DNA of 18,701 nt from Bacteroidota bacterium (lineage in GTDB: Bacteria > Bacteroidota > Ignavibacteria > UBA10030 > UBA8401). The position numbers and the translations under genes were made by a program. Location of the stretch: positions 1 to 18,701 of the forward strand of contig DMPG01000386.1 of assembly GCA_003456055.1 (NCBI GenBank), given 5' to 3'. Positions 9,349 to 17,804 of the stretch are shown here, piece by piece (position 1 is the first letter of the stretch; every line of letters begins with the position of its first letter). Below the pieces are notes generated by a model that was not told the origin of the DNA, did not search any database, and saw only the letters and a list, made by a program, of their open reading frames with translations.

Positions 9349-12300
9349 TTAATTAATGACAACTTTATAAACAATGGTTCCGGATGAACTGCTCGGTAAT
9401 ATACCTAAATTGAAGCTAATAGTAGAAGGATTAACAGGTATGCCTAGTACAGCATCGGTTGTAGGCGTACCATTCAGCACTACGCTATTCGGAAGATATG
9501 CTGTATTACTGGGAATCGGTGCAACGACTAGAAAATTTGTCGCACTGCCATCACCTGAATTGCTGTACGAAATGGTATACGTTACCTGATCGCCGGGTGC
9601 CGGATTAACAGCATTGGCAGCAAGCAGCATAGCAACATTGGTAATTGTTCTGCTTGAAAGTGAATATCTGCCTGCCGTCGTCACGCTATCCCACTGCACC
9701 CAATTATTGACCGCATCATTTGAATTGACGCCAATTCTTGTCCAGACACTTAACGAATCATTATTCCAGATCCGCAATGGCGGCGTGGTTTCAGAATTTG
9801 CAGTTCCCAATTCCGCGTCTTCATAATGTAATCGTAATTTATATTGGAAACCCGATCCTCCAGCTTGTGTTATGTCATAGTACCGGTTGATGGGATTCAT
9901 ATACGTATTCGTTATAGCAGTACTATCGAGTGCAACCTTTACCGTCACTGAAGTTGGCATTGTACCATTGACGAAATTGATCGTATTGTTCGGCGATTCA
10001 AATTCATACGATACAGACGGAATAAACGCATGTAACCTCCTGATCTTTCCGATAATGATTCCGCTTCCCGTACGTGTTCCGGTTATTGTCACCGAATCCG
10101 GACCTGTATTCATCGTTCCCGAGGTCATTGCAAGTGAAGAAATAGTAAGACTCCCGCGAAGATTTGTACCGCTTGCATTATTCAATTCTACTGCTGAAAA
10201 TGATCCGACACCGCCAATATATTGCTGGCTTGAACCATTTAAAAGTATTTTCCCCGCACCTGAATGTATCCCGTTGTTCACGACACTGTCCTTTACTGAT
10301 ATTGAGTTCCCGGCATCTGCAAATGTAGTACCGCTGCCGATTGTCATAATATTGTTAACTGTAAATACCCCTGCTGCAGTTTTTGTCCCGCCGCTGCTGA
10401 CCCTTAAATTATTATATGTTTGCACTGTTACATTCTGACTTCCAGGTGCATCATATCCAAATGTCCCTCCGGTTAATGCAACAGTCCCTGACACTGCAGG
10501 AAATGCGGCGAGAGTACTAAACTGACCACTATATTGTGTCAAGTTTCCATTAACGGTTAGTGTATTTGCAGCAAGAATTGTTAACCGCAAAGTATCGTTT
10601 TGTAAAACTAAATTTTTTGTCGTTCCCGGAACATTCACTTCAATTGTATCTTTTCCGTTAAAAACAACATCGTTAAATGCAGTTGGCTGACTATTGGTGC
10701 TCCAATTATTATCATCACCCCAATTATAGGTCCCTGCTCCTTTTGTCCAATAAAGAATCGTAGCAACCTCACCTGTTGCAAATTCACCAAAATCAGGAAT
10801 GTTAAGGCTTTTTATCCACGTAGAATTTCGGAGAGATGCAGTTGCAGCAAACCAAGTTGAGTTATATCGTTTTGCAAAAAATGCATTTGTATTTGCTCCG
10901 GCATCAAGATCACCTGCTACAAAGTTCAACGTTATATCATATGATGAAAAAATAATGTCGCTGTTTGTTAATGTCCAATAACGATTAACATCTTTATTTT
11001 GATTGATCCCCGAAGATAGAATCAGCGGATGATCTGCACCAGTTGTTGAAACTGTCAATGTCCCGCCAACGGAAACAGCATTGAATGTCAGAGTAACCGG
11101 TGCATACACTGAAGCATCTCCAACTTCAAATGTAATTGTTTGAGGAAGTGCGTTCAACGGAATTGTTTTTCGCATCTTTCCATTTACGTATCCTAACGTT
11201 TGAACAGTTGTACCGGAACTTCCGATGACTAACGTATTTGTCCCCATTCCAAATACACCGTTTGTTAATGTTAATGTACCATTAACAGTAATATCGGAAG
11301 ATGAGGTCGCTCCCAAGGCATCATTAATTTCAAAATTATTATACGATCCTGTTCCCGATAATACATGAGAAGTTGCTCCGCCGTTCAATGATATTTTTCC
11401 ACTGCCGGATGTTGCTGCATTATTCACAATATTTCCTTTGGCAGAGACAAGAACGCTCGAAGTACTCAGTGCCAATGTTCCTGCTGATAATGTCAATGTC
11501 TCGTTTACAATTATTGTTGAATCAGCAGTTTTTGTTCCGCTGCCGCTTACAGTCAAATTATTGAACGTGAACTTTGGAATTGATTGTGTTATTCCATTAA
11601 AATTCACAGTACTTCCGGCAATAGTGTGCCCCGTTGCAAATCCTTTTGAAAAAATTCCGGCAATGCCAATTGAACCGATTGATGGCAATAGTTTATTGAA
11701 ATTGCTAAAAATTAAATTTCCGTAATTGAACGCAAGCACTGTTTGTCCGGCAGAACTTCTGTTATAGTTCACCGTACCGTTTACCGCACTCGAAAGAGTC
11801 CCTGCAGATAGCACTGCGGCATTATTTATATAGAGGGTATATGTATTTACTCCAAAATTCCCATTGGTCAATTTAAGAGTATCATTAACTGCGACTGAAT
11901 CAGAAAGTGTTACTCCATTGATGTTATTTATTTCAAGATCAAAGACGCTGCGCACAGTAGGGGTTGTTGTAAATATACCTGTAACTTGAGCAGCACTTCC
12001 TTCATAAATATAATTTGCTGATGAATTGAATGTTCGTGTCGTCGTCTGGATATTCCCAGTCGCGCCGGCAGACGTTATGCCTGCAGCGGATCCAATCTTA
12101 AGGGTCGCACCCGAACTTAAGATAAAGTCATTTCCTGTAAGAATGCTAGTCCCTGTTTTTAGTATTGCGCCGTTGAACACAACAAAATTTATTGTGTTTG
12201 AAATTGTTGCTCCGCTCGTAAATATTTGATCCGATGTACCCTGTAGTGCAATGATACCTGAACCGGTACTGGATTCAGTGACTGTCCCGCCGGACAACAC

Positions 12301-15300
12301 CAAATCTCCTTTAAGTGTAATAGAATCTGCAGCCGCTGAAGCAGAAATAACCAATGTCCCGCCTCGAACATACAACCCGCCGGTTGTTTTAAAATGCACC
12401 GCTCCGTTTGTTGATAACGATAATGTACCGGATGCAATACTGTCATTCCTGCCTACATTAATTGTTGCTGTGCCGTTACCGGTTTTCCCAAAGACAGTGC
12501 CACCGTTAACAATAAAACTTCCGGAAATATTTGTCGTTGTTGTTTGATTAGCGTACAAGACTATACTCGATGAACCGGTATTGGACGCTATAAAATCTCC
12601 TGCGACTGAAACCAAATTGCCGTTAAAAACGCTTTGTGCAGTTTGTCCGGCTGAATTCCATTTGAAATTTCCAAATGTTTGTCCTAACGAAGTCCTGAAT
12701 GCATTATTTGCAGCATTTGTTGCACCGGTAATTTCGCAGGTCGAGGATGCATTCCATGTAGCGGTCGGAATTGCCGTTTGTGCAGCGTTTGTAATTGCAT
12801 GTTGATAAATTCCGCCAGTATTCACTTTCATAGTTGCAGCTGTTGCTCCGGAAAATGTATTTGCAGTCCAACGAAATGTACCATTGATCACCAGTGCATT
12901 TGTCGTTGCCGCCAATGTTAAATTTCCGCCATTGACAATTAACGTCCCACCGGTTTCAACAATTGTTTGATCGATTGTAACGTTTGCAGCAACGGTAACG
13001 GTATGTCCATTTCGAACCGTTATCAATCCATCGGTACTTGTTGGAGAGGCAGCGGCGGCAACCCATGTTGTTCCATTAAATCGTTCCCATACGGTTCCAA
13101 AGTTGCTCCAATTTCCTGTTGCCTTTGTACGATACGCACCGGATGTTACTTGCAAGCCAATTGCATACGTACCAAGAGAATCAATTGAGGTTGCTTGGTT
13201 TGTTGTAGTTGTTCGTGTGCCGGCATTTGTACTATCCCAAAATGCGCCATTAAACCAATTCATTCTAAAACCAGCATTCCCTGCTACATCACAATCTGAA
13301 GCTACATACGTTAACGTTAGATTATATCCCGTACCTATGTTATAGGCAAGATTTGTAAATCGTGTTTCCCAATAACGATTGACATTATTTGTTACGTCAA
13401 TGAACGAGCTGTTGATGTTTGGATGCTCTGTATTAACTGTCCGTACTGAAAGTGACCCCGTATTCGTTACATTTCCAAAAACAAAAGTAGCAGGCGTATA
13501 ATTTGTGGCATCGCCGATTTCATACGTAACAGTCGTTGCACCAGTTGCAATTTGTTTTTTTAACCAGCCATTCACATGCCCTGCTGTTCTAGCTATTGTT
13601 CCTGCTGCAGTCAACGTATCAGTGTTGGTGGTAATAACACCATTGGTAAACGTAAGTGTACCATTTATTGTAACATTGCTGGATAGTACTGCTCCATTTA
13701 CATCATTCAATGTAACGGATTGATATGATCCGCTACCGGAAAGTGTATGAACAATAGCTCCACCTGTCAACACCAAAGCTCCTGCTCCTGAACCAGTGAT
13801 ACTTCCACTATTACTAACATTTCCATTGACCGTAATGGTATTCGTTCCACCGACAAATGCTATTCCGTTTCCAATTGTAAGATTACCAGTTGCAGTAACT
13901 GCACCGCCGGCAGTTTTTGGTGTACTGTTGCTCAATATTAAATTATTATATCTAAAATTTGCTGTTGTCAAAGTTACCGTTTGTGGTGAACTGCCATTAA
14001 AGTCAATCGTGTTTCCGGTCATCACGTGCGCAGTTGCCGGATTTGGTGCTGTAAGTGTTCCAGCTACACCAACGATCGCGGATGGGAATGTTTTGCTAAA
14101 TGCGCTTAATGTTAGATTGCCATAATTTGCTGCTAACACCGTTTGAACTGCTGTGCTTTTGTTATAGTTTACAATTCCTGTCATTGCGGAAGTAAGCGTT
14201 CCGCCTCCAACTACAACTCCGTTCAATGTTAACGTTAATGTAGAAACATCAAATGTTCCCGACGTCAATGCAAATGAATCTGCAACAGTAACATTATTTA
14301 TTAATGATAGCGTACCGCTGGCATTGACAAAAAGTTTATTATAAGTTTCACCCGTTGGATCTGTGATGCTTTGGCTCCCAATACCATTAAACGTTACTTT
14401 GCCTGTGCTTGGTGTAAACGTACCGTTATTCGACCAATTCCCTGCTACTGCTATATTGAGAGTATTCGCATTTAATGTTCCTAAAGCAATCGTAACATCG
14501 TTTAGAACGGTTAAATTATTTGTAAATAATTGTGCAGCAACATTTGAACTATTCACTACAAAGTTATAGACCGGAATTGAACTGTTCACTCGAATTGTTG
14601 AAGCAGCCGGTGTTGAAGCATTTCCAATTTGAATTGTTCCGCCTGTTACGCTATAATTTGTGTATGAAGTATTTACAAATCCTAAATTCTGTCCACCAGG
14701 ATTACCGGCTCGTTGGACGATAATTGATCCGCTGTTCATTGTAAAAACAGATCCCGGAACATTCATATTAAACGGTGCACTTGTCGTTGAAGTACTTCCG
14801 ACAGTGTTTACCGTTAATATTCCGCCGCTCATTGTAAGAGTAGTTAAAGCATAACCATTTACTTGATCAAACCTTCCGGCAACATTTATAGCACCGCCGG
14901 AAAATACAAATGTTCCGCCGTTAGAGACCAAACTGTTATCCGATACACTGCCGATATTCAGCGTTCCATTCATCACTCGCACTTCACCAACAACTGTAAG
15001 ACTACCGCCTGTCGTATTCAAAACTGCGGAAGTGTGATTCACTCTCAGCCCACCAATCAACGGAATTGTAACATTTCCGGTAAATGGAGTTGTGGTAACT
15101 CCCGTTGCAAGGTTAAAAATTCCGCTCGTAATTGTTAAATAATTTGTCGTAGAAGAAGAAAAATTTGTTGCAAACACATCCAAAAAATTAGAAGCACTTC
15201 CTCCTAAATTCATTGTAATAAAATAAAACCGAGTTGTAGCACCGGAACCGCTTATTGATTGTGTTCCCGATTTTATAAAATTCACACTTGCACGACTATC

Positions 15301-16785
15301 CGCATCTGAAGACATATCAAACGTTCCGCTATTTTGTATATTTCCGGTCGTATTCAGAACGTGGGATGACGTATTCGATGCCGTATTAACTCTTAACGTT
15401 CCTCCGCTGCGCACATCAATTGTTCCGGTAACTGAAATCGTGCGTGCCGTTGCATCATTTCCTATCTGCAAAATTCCACTTGTTCCTTTTCCAATAGTCA
15501 AGGAATTCACAGTTACATTCTGATCGATTGTTACTGTATGTCCATCATCAATAACAACATTGGATGAAGTAGTAGGAACACTTCCACTTTTCCAGGTTCC
15601 GGCACTACTCCACAATCCGCTTGTTAATGTAGTATCATTTCCTGGTGCTGTCGTTGCTCGGCTACCGGTCAACGCAGTACTTAAAGCGCCTTCTGAAACG
15701 GAATATATTTTCCAATAATATGTTGCTCCGGCCAACAATCCGGTTTGATTATAAAAAATAGTATTTGCGGCTAATTGAGTTACAAAATTATAGGATGCTC
15801 CGCCATCATCCGAACGATAGATCACATAGCCAATTTCATTTGGAGAATCATTCCAATTTACCTGCATTGCAGTTTGCGTAACACCGGTGAATGAAATTCC
15901 GGTTGGCGCAGTAGGAACAGGCGGTGTAAATGTTATGGATGTATTTGTTGCCGGAAGAGTTTGCAATGTATGCGGACCATCTGACGGATTTCCGGTAACG
16001 CCAGTATTTGAAAAAGTCGCAGAGTTCTGTGTTTGTTGAACAAGCATATTCACAGCAGTTGGCGGATTACTGATGCTTGTGCCATTCATTCCACTGGTGT
16101 ATCCCTGTACAATATTAACTGTTTGCGCTGCAAAACTAAAAGTACTGATATCCATATAACCATAAACAAATGCAATTACTCCGGTACCTTCATACAACTT
16201 TACCTGATAATTAAATTGTGGACTTCCACCAGTACCGCTATACCATGGTTGACTTCGTATCCACTCAACTGTTAATACACGATTTCCAACAGTCCCCGAA
16301 GTTAAATATTTAATCCCGTTTCCAAGAGCATCTAATCCACCACCAGTTGTATCTGTTGTTTGATCATAATAGAACGGAGCGATCGTCAACGGCATTGTTC
16401 TTGTCGTAGCAGTAGCAGGTTGACTTAGATCATTATCAGTTGATCCGTATTGATTTGTTGCCGGTCCCCCATTATTGGTCGCGGATGAAAAATCGATAAA
16501 TCCATTGGTTGAAACTGAGAATGTCGTATAGCGTGTTCCTAAATACCAGAAATCAAATCCAATATTAACCGGAAAACTTCGATCATCATCCTCAGCACCT
16601 GCACCGGTATATCTCCACGATGGAACAGCATTGCCGGTAAACTCAATTGAATTATACGTTATTCCGGTCGATCGTACAAGGTTGCCATTTGGTGCTTTAT
16701 AATTTGCTAAACTCTGTCCAAAAAGCATTTGGATTGAACTGGTACATAGGACTACCAAAAACAATATAAATGTTCGTTGTTTCAT
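9349..16785 (-). CDS. Giant secreted beta-strand-repeat (G8/beta-helix-like) protein with FN3 and C-terminal DUF11 domains
   Basis: A protein of about 2,478 residues, the largest here. The frame is open from 16860, but 16785 starts a clean signal peptide (MKQRTFILFLVVLCTSSIQM, cleaved after FGQ). 16821 is an alternative, and 16860 falls inside an intergenic repeat and is unlikely. No clear Shine-Dalgarno is seen. In order: an N-terminal globular region (FPVNIGFDFWYLGTRYTTFS), like those beginning many Bacteroidota exported proteins; an FN3 domain at about 15650-15940 nt; then three cycles. Each cycle has a G8-like start (WSSAGTWKSGSVPTTSSNVV, NWSNFGTVWERFNGTTW, WGDDNNWSTNSQPTAFNDV), a run of Ser/Thr/Asn/Gly-rich short strands suggesting a beta-helix, and a cap with a Lys/Arg-rich strand, YEIGD-like and NRYW motifs. 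A DUF11 domain (about 9349-9650 nt) ends the protein. It is poor in Cys. No T9SS C-terminal domain is visible. An adhesin or matrix role is inferred. Confidence 0.9.
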   Translation of the reverse strand: MKQRTFILFLVVLCTSSIQMLFGQSLANYKAPNGNLVRSTGITYNSIEFTGNAVPSWRYTGAGAEDDDRSFPVNIGFDFWYLGTRYTTFSVSTNGFIDFSSATNNGGPATNQYGSTDNDLSQPATATTRTMPLTIAPFYYDQTTDTTGGGLDALGNGIKYLTSGTVGNRVLTVEWIRSQPWYSGTGGSPQFNYQVKLYEGTGVIAFVYGYMDISTFSFAAQTVNIVQGYTSGMNGTSISNPPTAVNMLVQQTQNSATFSNTGVTGNPSDGPHTLQTLPATNTSITFTPPVPTAPTGISFTGVTQTAMQVNWNDSPNEIGYVIYRSDDGGASYNFVTQLAANTIFYNQTGLLAGATYYWKIYSVSEGALSTALTGSRATTAPGNDTTLTSGLWSSAGTWKSGSVPTTSSNVVIDDGHTVTIDQNVTVNSLTIGKGTSGILQIGNDATARTISVTGTIDVRSGGTLRVNTASNTSSHVLNTTGNIQNSGTFDMSSDADSRASVNFIKSGTQSISGSGATTRFYFITMNLGGSASNFLDVFATNFSSSTTNYLTITSGIFNLATGVTTTPFTGNVTIPLIGGLRVNHTSAVLNTTGGSLTVVGEVRVMNGTLNIGSVSDNSLVSNGGTFVFSGGAINVAGRFDQVNGYALTTLTMSGGILTVNTVGSTSTTSAPFNMNVPGSVFTMNSGSIIVQRAGNPGGQNLGFVNTSYTNYSVTGGTIQIGNASTPAASTIRVNSSIPVYNFVVNSSNVAAQLFTNNLTVLNDVTIALGTLNANTLNIAVAGNWSNNGTFTPSTGKVTFNGIGSQSITDPTGETYNKLFVNASGTLSLINNVTVADSFALTSGTFDVSTLTLTLNGVVVGGGTLTSAMTGIVNYNKSTAVQTVLAANYGNLTLSAFSKTFPSAIVGVAGTLTAPNPATAHVMTGNTIDFNGSSPQTVTLTTANFRYNNLILSNSTPKTAGGAVTATGNLTIGNGIAFVGGTNTITVNGNVSNSGSITGSGAGALVLTGGAIVHTLSGSGSYQSVTLNDVNGAVLSSNVTINGTLTFTNGVITTNTDTLTAAGTIARTAGHVNGWLKKQIATGATTVTYEIGDATNYTPATFVFGNVTNTGSLSVRTVNTEHPNINSSFIDVTNNVNRYWETRFTNLAYNIGTGYNLTLTYVASDCDVAGNAGFRMNWFNGAFWDSTNAGTRTTTTNQATSIDSLGTYAIGLQVTSGAYRTKATGNWSNFGTVWERFNGTTWVAAAASPTSTDGLITVRNGHTVTVAANVTIDQTIVETGGTLIVNGGNLTLAATTNALVINGTFRWTANTFSGATAATMKVNTGGIYQHAITNAAQTAIPTATWNASSTCEITGATNAANNAFRTSLGQTFGNFKWNSAGQTAQSVFNGNLVSVAGDFIASNTGSSSIVLYANQTTTTNISGSFIVNGGTVFGKTGNGTATINVGRNDSIASGTLSLSTNGAVHFKTTGGLYVRGGTLVISASAAADSITLKGDLVLSGGTVTESSTGSGIIALQGTSDQIFTSGATISNTINFVVFNGAILKTGTSILTGNDFILSSGATLKIGSAAGITSAGATGNIQTTTRTFNSSANYIYEGSAAQVTGIFTTTPTVRSVFDLEINNINGVTLSDSVAVNDTLKLTNGNFGVNTYTLYINNAAVLSAGTLSSAVNGTVNYNRSSAGQTVLAFNYGNLIFSNFNKLLPSIGSIGIAGIFSKGFATGHTIAGSTVNFNGITQSIPKFTFNNLTVSGSGTKTADSTIIVNETLTLSAGTLALSTSSVLVSAKGNIVNNAATSGSGKISLNGGATSHVLSGTGSYNNFEINDALGATSSSDITVNGTLTLTNGVFGMGTNTLVIGSSGTTVQTLGYVNGKMRKTIPLNALPQTITFEVGDASVYAPVTLTFNAVSVGGTLTVSTTGADHPLILSSGINQNKDVNRYWTLTNSDIIFSSYDITLNFVAGDLDAGANTNAFFAKRYNSTWFAATASLRNSTWIKSLNIPDFGEFATGEVATILYWTKGAGTYNWGDDNNWSTNSQPTAFNDVVFNGKDTIEVNVPGTTKNLVLQNDTLRLTILAANTLTVNGNLTQYSGQFSTLAAFPAVSGTVALTGGTFGYDAPGSQNVTVQTYNNLRVSSGGTKTAAGVFTVNNIMTIGSGTTFADAGNSISVKDSVVNNGIHSGAGKILLNGSSQQYIGGVGSFSAVELNNASGTNLRGSLTISSLAMTSGTMNTGPDSVTITGTRTGSGIIIGKIRRLHAFIPSVSYEFESPNNTINFVNGTMPTSVTVKVALDSTAITNTYMNPINRYYDITQAGGSGFQYKLRLHYEDAELGTANSETTPPLRIWNNDSLSVWTRIGVNSNDAVNNWVQWDSVTTAGRYSLSSRTITNVAMLLAANAVNPAPGDQVTYTISYSNSGDGSATNFLVVAPIPSNTAYLPNSVVLNGTPTTDAVLGIPVNPSTISFNLGILPSSSSGTIVYKVVIN
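9660..10759 (-). repeat. Giant-protein module, copy 3 (shortened)
   Basis: The third copy begins LYWTKGAGTYNWGDDNNW and NDVVFNGKDTIEVNV. It has a shorter strand array and ends with the most diverged cap (GKIRRLHAFIPSVSYEFESP and NRYYDIT, about 10055-9870). It is about 1.1 kb against about 2.4 kb for the others and lacks the NYN..QTVL..NYGNL marker, so part of the array has been lost or was never duplicated. It leads directly into the C-terminal DUF11 domain. Confidence 0.55.
10760..13147 (-). repeat. Giant-protein module, copy 2
   Basis: The second copy begins ATGNWSNFGTVWERFNG with VRNGHTVTVAANVTIDQTI, matching copy 1's opening. The internal marker is NYNRSSAGQTVLAFNYGNL near 11770-11710, very close to copy 1. 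The cap is NGKMRKTI, FEVGDASVY and DVNRYW (about 11200-10760). The similarity is visible in DNA as well: the stretch from 11761 and that from 14160 both begin gttatagtt. This suggests ancestral duplication followed by divergence. Confidence 0.7.
13148..15640 (-). repeat. Giant-protein module, copy 1 (G8-like start, beta-helix array, YEIGD/NRYW cap)
   Basis: This is the first of three diverged protein-level repeats inside the giant gene. It begins with WSSAGTWKSGSVP and IDDGHTVTIDQNVTVNSL, continues through short Gly/Thr/Asn-rich strands, and includes the marker NYNKSTAVQTVLAANYGNL near 14170-14110. It ends with the cap NGWLKKQI, YEIGDATNY and NVNRYW (about 13600-13150). Its markers align with copy 2 at an offset of about 2.4-2.5 kb. 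Confidence 0.7.
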
Positions 16786-16839
16786 AAAAGTGTTGAATAA
16801 TATTTTGGTGCTATTTTTCATTCTATCATTTATAGATTT

Positions 16840-16944
16840 ACCACAAAAACAATAAGGCACAAAAGATTTTTAGAAAAAGCTGCGTTTTGTAAAGTCCATA
16901 AATACCATAAATAGTTTTTCTTGGTGCCGTTGTGACTTCGTGGC
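16840..16944. repeat. Imperfect inverted repeat in the intergenic region before the giant gene
   Basis: The plus strand at 16840-16866 (accacaaaaacaataaggca onward) and the minus strand at 16944-16915 (gccacgaagtcacaacggca onward) match at 17 of about 27 aligned positions. The conserved pieces are CCAC, AA, CA and GGCAC, and the arms are separated by 48 nt. The arms resemble the CCACnAAGGCACnAAG-type intergenic palindromes I know from many environmental bacterial genomes. The element fills most of the gap between the barrel gene and the giant gene. It could fold in RNA and act as an attenuator or 3' end, or be a mobile REP-like relic. No oligo-T run follows it, so a simple intrinsic terminator is not supported. 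It also overlaps the longest possible start of the giant gene (16860), which argues for a start at 16821 or 16785. Confidence 0.55.
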
Positions 16945-16973
16945 GATATTTTGGCTGATGTGCATGACATGAG

Positions 16974-17804
16974 TTATTTATTAAACAAGTTCAATACCTT
17001 TTCTGTGAACTTCGCACGGACGGAAATGAACGGACCGGCAGACTGATAATCTTGCCCAACCAAGTCACGATCCTCTGTTCCAACAAAATTGTAGCCAACT
17101 GCTAAACGGATATTCTCAAATACGACATTACCAACTTCTGCACTGTATCCGTGTTTAATGGATGATGAATTTACTTGATCAACAATCCGTGAGTTCAAAA
17201 TACGATATTCTGATGCAACGTCGAAATTATTCCACCGTAAATCATATTCTGCACGGAACAGAATGAAGTCAGTCATTGTCGACGCTTTTAATCCAAAAGC
17301 TTCTTCAGTAGCATATTTCATAGCATACTTTGTTCCGATTTCAAGACCAATGATCGGTTCAACAAATGTATGTAATGATATGATATTGACATCATACGAA
17401 GTCTGTGGTTCAACCATTCCGTTAAATTCAATTTTCTTTTCAAATTTTCCGATTGCATTCAACCAATCGATATTAACCGGACGATACGCAAGACCGATTG
17501 CGTTGTTAAATTTCTTTAACAACCCTCCGCTGAGTCCGCTGCCGATCTGATCTGCCGATAATGAACCCGACGAGAATGTGTTTGCCTGAGATTGTGCCTG
17601 TACTCTATCTTCTTCAAAGTATGTCATTTTATCAATCAATGTAAAATCATTCGCCAAACGAATATCGCCGCCGAACGTCAGGTTTCTTCGAATAGACTGA
17701 GAATTCTTTCCCGAACTCACCTTTGATGGAAGCTTTGTACGACTGTTTCGGCAGATATTCAAATCCAACAGAAATAGCATCGTTATCTGCAGTTTGAACT
17801 TCAA
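16974..17804 (-). CDS. C-terminal fragment of an outer-membrane beta-barrel protein (downstream of a frameshift)
   Basis: This open frame continues the reading of the 17647-18701 fragment after a +1 shift. Only the part below about 17706 looks native (NSQSIRRNLTFGGDIRLAND onward, about 243 residues). The first 33 codons are an out-of-frame reading of the upstream fragment's C-terminus, and the apparent ATG at 17804 is not a real start. The sequence is a series of alternating polar/apolar strands with aromatic girdle residues (IGLAYRPVNIDWLNAIGKFE, FRAEYDLRWNNFDVASEYRI). It closes with LAVGYNFVGTEDRD and DYQSAGPFISVRAKF, a barrel-like end for large outer-membrane proteins, plus a 10-residue tail. 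It probably sits in the outer membrane. Whether it exports, assembles or simply anchors the neighbouring proteins cannot be read from sequence. Its stop is about 190 nt before the giant gene's start. Confidence 0.75.
   Translation of the reverse strand: MKFKLQITMLFLLDLNICRNSRTKLPSKVSSGKNSQSIRRNLTFGGDIRLANDFTLIDKMTYFEEDRVQAQSQANTFSSGSLSADQIGSGLSGGLLKKFNNAIGLAYRPVNIDWLNAIGKFEKKIEFNGMVEPQTSYDVNIISLHTFVEPIIGLEIGTKYAMKYATEEAFGLKASTMTDFILFRAEYDLRWNNFDVASEYRILNSRIVDQVNSSSIKHGYSAEVGNVVFENIRLAVGYNFVGTEDRDLVGQDYQSAGPFISVRAKFTEKVLNLFNK

Noticed and set aside
9333..9374. Start of the 371-residue frame at 9374, overlapping the giant gene
   Set aside because: The ATG at 9332 has an AGGA site and begins a canonical signal peptide; the extra 14 residues would disrupt it.
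9349..9650. T9SS C-terminal sorting domain on the giant protein
   Set aside because: The C-terminus is a DUF11 domain ending YKVVIN. The short T9SS type-A domain with its late GxY and VxK-type motifs is not seen.
16822..16860. Sigma-70-like promoter (TTATTG, then TATAAA) before the giant gene on the minus strand
   Set aside because: The spacing is about 15 nt, the -35 match is poor and the region is AT-rich and repeat-derived, so the match may be chance. A Bacteroidota-type -7 element is not clear either.
16955..16976. Short palindrome ATGTCATGCACAT after the barrel stop, as a terminator
   Set aside because: The stem is only 4 bp and there is no T-run after it.
17701..17713. Programmed -1 ribosomal frameshift at the GGGAAAG run
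   Set aside because: The continuation needs a +1 shift (skip one base), and the zero-frame codons GGG AAA do not place the run as X XXY YYZ.
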